Origin: Maledivibacter halophilus
Lineage (GTDB): Bacteria > Bacillota > Clostridia > Peptostreptococcales > Caminicellaceae
Length of the DNA: 64,000 bases
Assembly: GCF_900167445.1 (NCBI RefSeq)
Contig: NZ_FUZT01000007.1
Location: 157,464 to 221,463 of the forward strand
Reading direction: 5' to 3'
Positions 63,324-64,000 of this stretch are shown piece after piece. Position 1 is the stretch's first letter, and each line of letters starts with the position of its first letter. The position numbers and the translations under genes are program-made. The notes under the pieces are model-generated. The model was not told the DNA's origin. It made no database searches and saw only the letters and a program-made list of their open reading frames with translations.

Positions 63324-63701
63324 TTAATATGCTTCATATACAAACTGTACTACAGTTGATAATGGTGGATCAGGTAGTACATCTATAGAACTTGGGAATG
63401 GTGGATTCTCAGGAACTTCAATAATCTTGAAGGAACGAACCTCTATTAAAGCACGTTTTCCATCTATCTCCTTAATTCTAGCAATATACTCCATATAATC
63501 TCCTGCAAATGAAGGAACATATAAACGAACCTTTTTTACTTCTACACAATGACCTGTATTACCAAATACCTTTGCCATAAGACGGTTAGCTGCATCATTC
63601 ATAAGTGTAATATTTCTTGCACCATTTACAACTCCACCACCATAAAACACATCACGATCTGACATTCTATAACGGTATGTTACTGTCTGTTGTTCATTCA
63701 T
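63324..63701 (-). CDS. Hotdog-fold CoA ammonia-lyase-like protein
   Basis: A 125-residue single-hotdog protein. YRYRMSDRDVFYGGGVVNGARNITLMNDAANRLMAKVFG, then VRLYVPSFAGDYMEYIARIKEI, matches the beta-alanyl-CoA / 3-aminobutyryl-CoA ammonia-lyase family (Acl/Kal), which releases ammonia from beta-amino acyl-CoAs. Kal serves lysine fermentation. The C-terminus (PPLSTVVQFVYEAY) lacks the longer tail of the partner gene upstream, 48 bases away, so the two may form a mixed enzyme, or this one may be a non-catalytic partner. Start after AAAGGAGAATG-type RBS. The pathway cannot be fixed from one edge of the cluster. Confidence 0.7.
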   Translation of the reverse strand: MNEQQTVTYRYRMSDRDVFYGGGVVNGARNITLMNDAANRLMAKVFGNTGHCVEVKKVRLYVPSFAGDYMEYIARIKEIDGKRALIEVRSFKIIEVPENPPFPSSIDVLPDPPLSTVVQFVYEAY

Positions 63702-63749
63702 AAGACATTCTCCTTTATTGTTTAATTTTCAACTCTACTAATCATCAAT

Positions 63750-64000
63750 CTATTCTGGAAAATCTTCTAGCGGACGCCATGGATCTTTTACTAATCCGTC
63801 TGGCTGAGCTCCACGTTGTAAATGCTTCTTAACTACTAGACGTACATATCCTTCTGTACAAAGTACAGGCTCATTAAACCAAACCATATCTCCTGGTTTA
63901 CAGTCTTCCTTACTTTCACGGAAAGCTGGTGTAGCAAGCTTGAAAACTTCTATCTTACAATCACGAGATGAATTTCCTACATGAGTAAGAGTTGCTTTAA
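63750..64000 (-). CDS. Partial hotdog-fold CoA ammonia-lyase-like protein (C-terminus)
   Basis: The last 82 codons of a gene that enters from the right edge: THVGNSSRDCKIEVFKLATPAF, NEPVLCTEGYVRLVVKKHLQRGAQPDG, then the stop. EPPVLC...KKDQRGPQ is the matching end of beta-alanyl-CoA ammonia-lyase, so the family (Acl/Kal) is clear. It precedes a shorter paralogue in the same direction. Substrate could be 3-aminobutyryl-CoA (lysine fermentation) or beta-alanyl-CoA; upstream genes outside the window would decide. Confidence 0.7.
   Translation of the reverse strand, partial: KATLTHVGNSSRDCKIEVFKLATPAFRESKEDCKPGDMVWFNEPVLCTEGYVRLVVKKHLQRGAQPDGLVKDPWRPLEDFPE

Overview
The window is AT-rich (about one third GC outside one island) and its gene content points to an anaerobic, amino-acid-fermenting member of the Clostridia. 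The indicators are soluble Hdr/Flx electron-transfer proteins, aspartate ammonia-lyase, an enoate reductase, paired MinD/NBP35-type ATPases with ferredoxin inserts, NifX-like proteins, AGGAGG-type ribosome binding sites, and two hotdog-fold CoA ammonia-lyase-like genes at the right edge. Most genes lie on the minus strand. No rRNA, tRNA or CRISPR array was seen.

Layout. 1-3.4 kb: a partial FG-GAP-like protein, an ATC-hydrolase-like gene, a TetR regulator with a strong promoter overlapping a 36-bp palindrome, and a small ribbon-helix-helix (RHH)/96-aa gene pair between inverted MITE-like repeats. 3.4-13.9 kb: one long operon, aspA-frdB-frdA-hdrB-hdrC-hdrA-flxD-flxC-flxB-flxA, closed by a bidirectional terminator. 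14.5-16 kb: cardiolipin synthase. 16.4-24.2 kb: a six-gene lipoprotein / solute-binding protein / two sugar-type permeases / HlyD-like adaptor / MacB-core cluster with no ATPase gene. 24.5-36 kb: an APC permease; a MerR-controlled enoate reductase; MarR plus an interrupted threonine aldolase; AI-2E-type exporter; yaaA; a MerR/flavin disulfide oxidoreductase pair; an IS256 remnant. 36-41.4 kb: a BceRSAB-like peptide sensing and resistance module. 41.6-47.8 kb: an island of higher GC with decayed recombinase, surface-protein and IS3 pieces around an intact PI-PLC-like protein and a large MalT/LuxR regulator. 47.8-54 kb: MBL hydrolase, alpha/beta hydrolase with TetR, a DUF3298-type lipoprotein, an NhaC antiporter. 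54-58.8 kb: a MacB-like ABC exporter divergent from a two-component system. 58.8-61.4 kb: a NifX/NBP35 operon. 61.4-62.4 kb: a patchwork of duplicated fragments. 62.4 kb to the end: a MerR regulator and two hotdog lyase-like genes.

How the genes fit together. The most interesting unit is the aspA-to-flxA operon. Aspartate would be deaminated to fumarate and fumarate reduced to succinate by a soluble FrdAB with no membrane anchor. HdrABC plus FlxABCD would feed it electrons from NADH, possibly bifurcating to ferredoxin. In methanogens, thiol:fumarate reductase TfrB fuses an FrdB-like part to an HdrB-like part; here these are separate genes in the same operon. The coupling is inference; the gene order and cofactor motifs are read directly.

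Several local control circuits can also be read from the DNA: two MerR-type promoters with 19-bp spacers, a TetR palindrome on a consensus promoter, tandem TetR-like half sites, and a palindrome on the -35 of the NifX/NBP35 operon.
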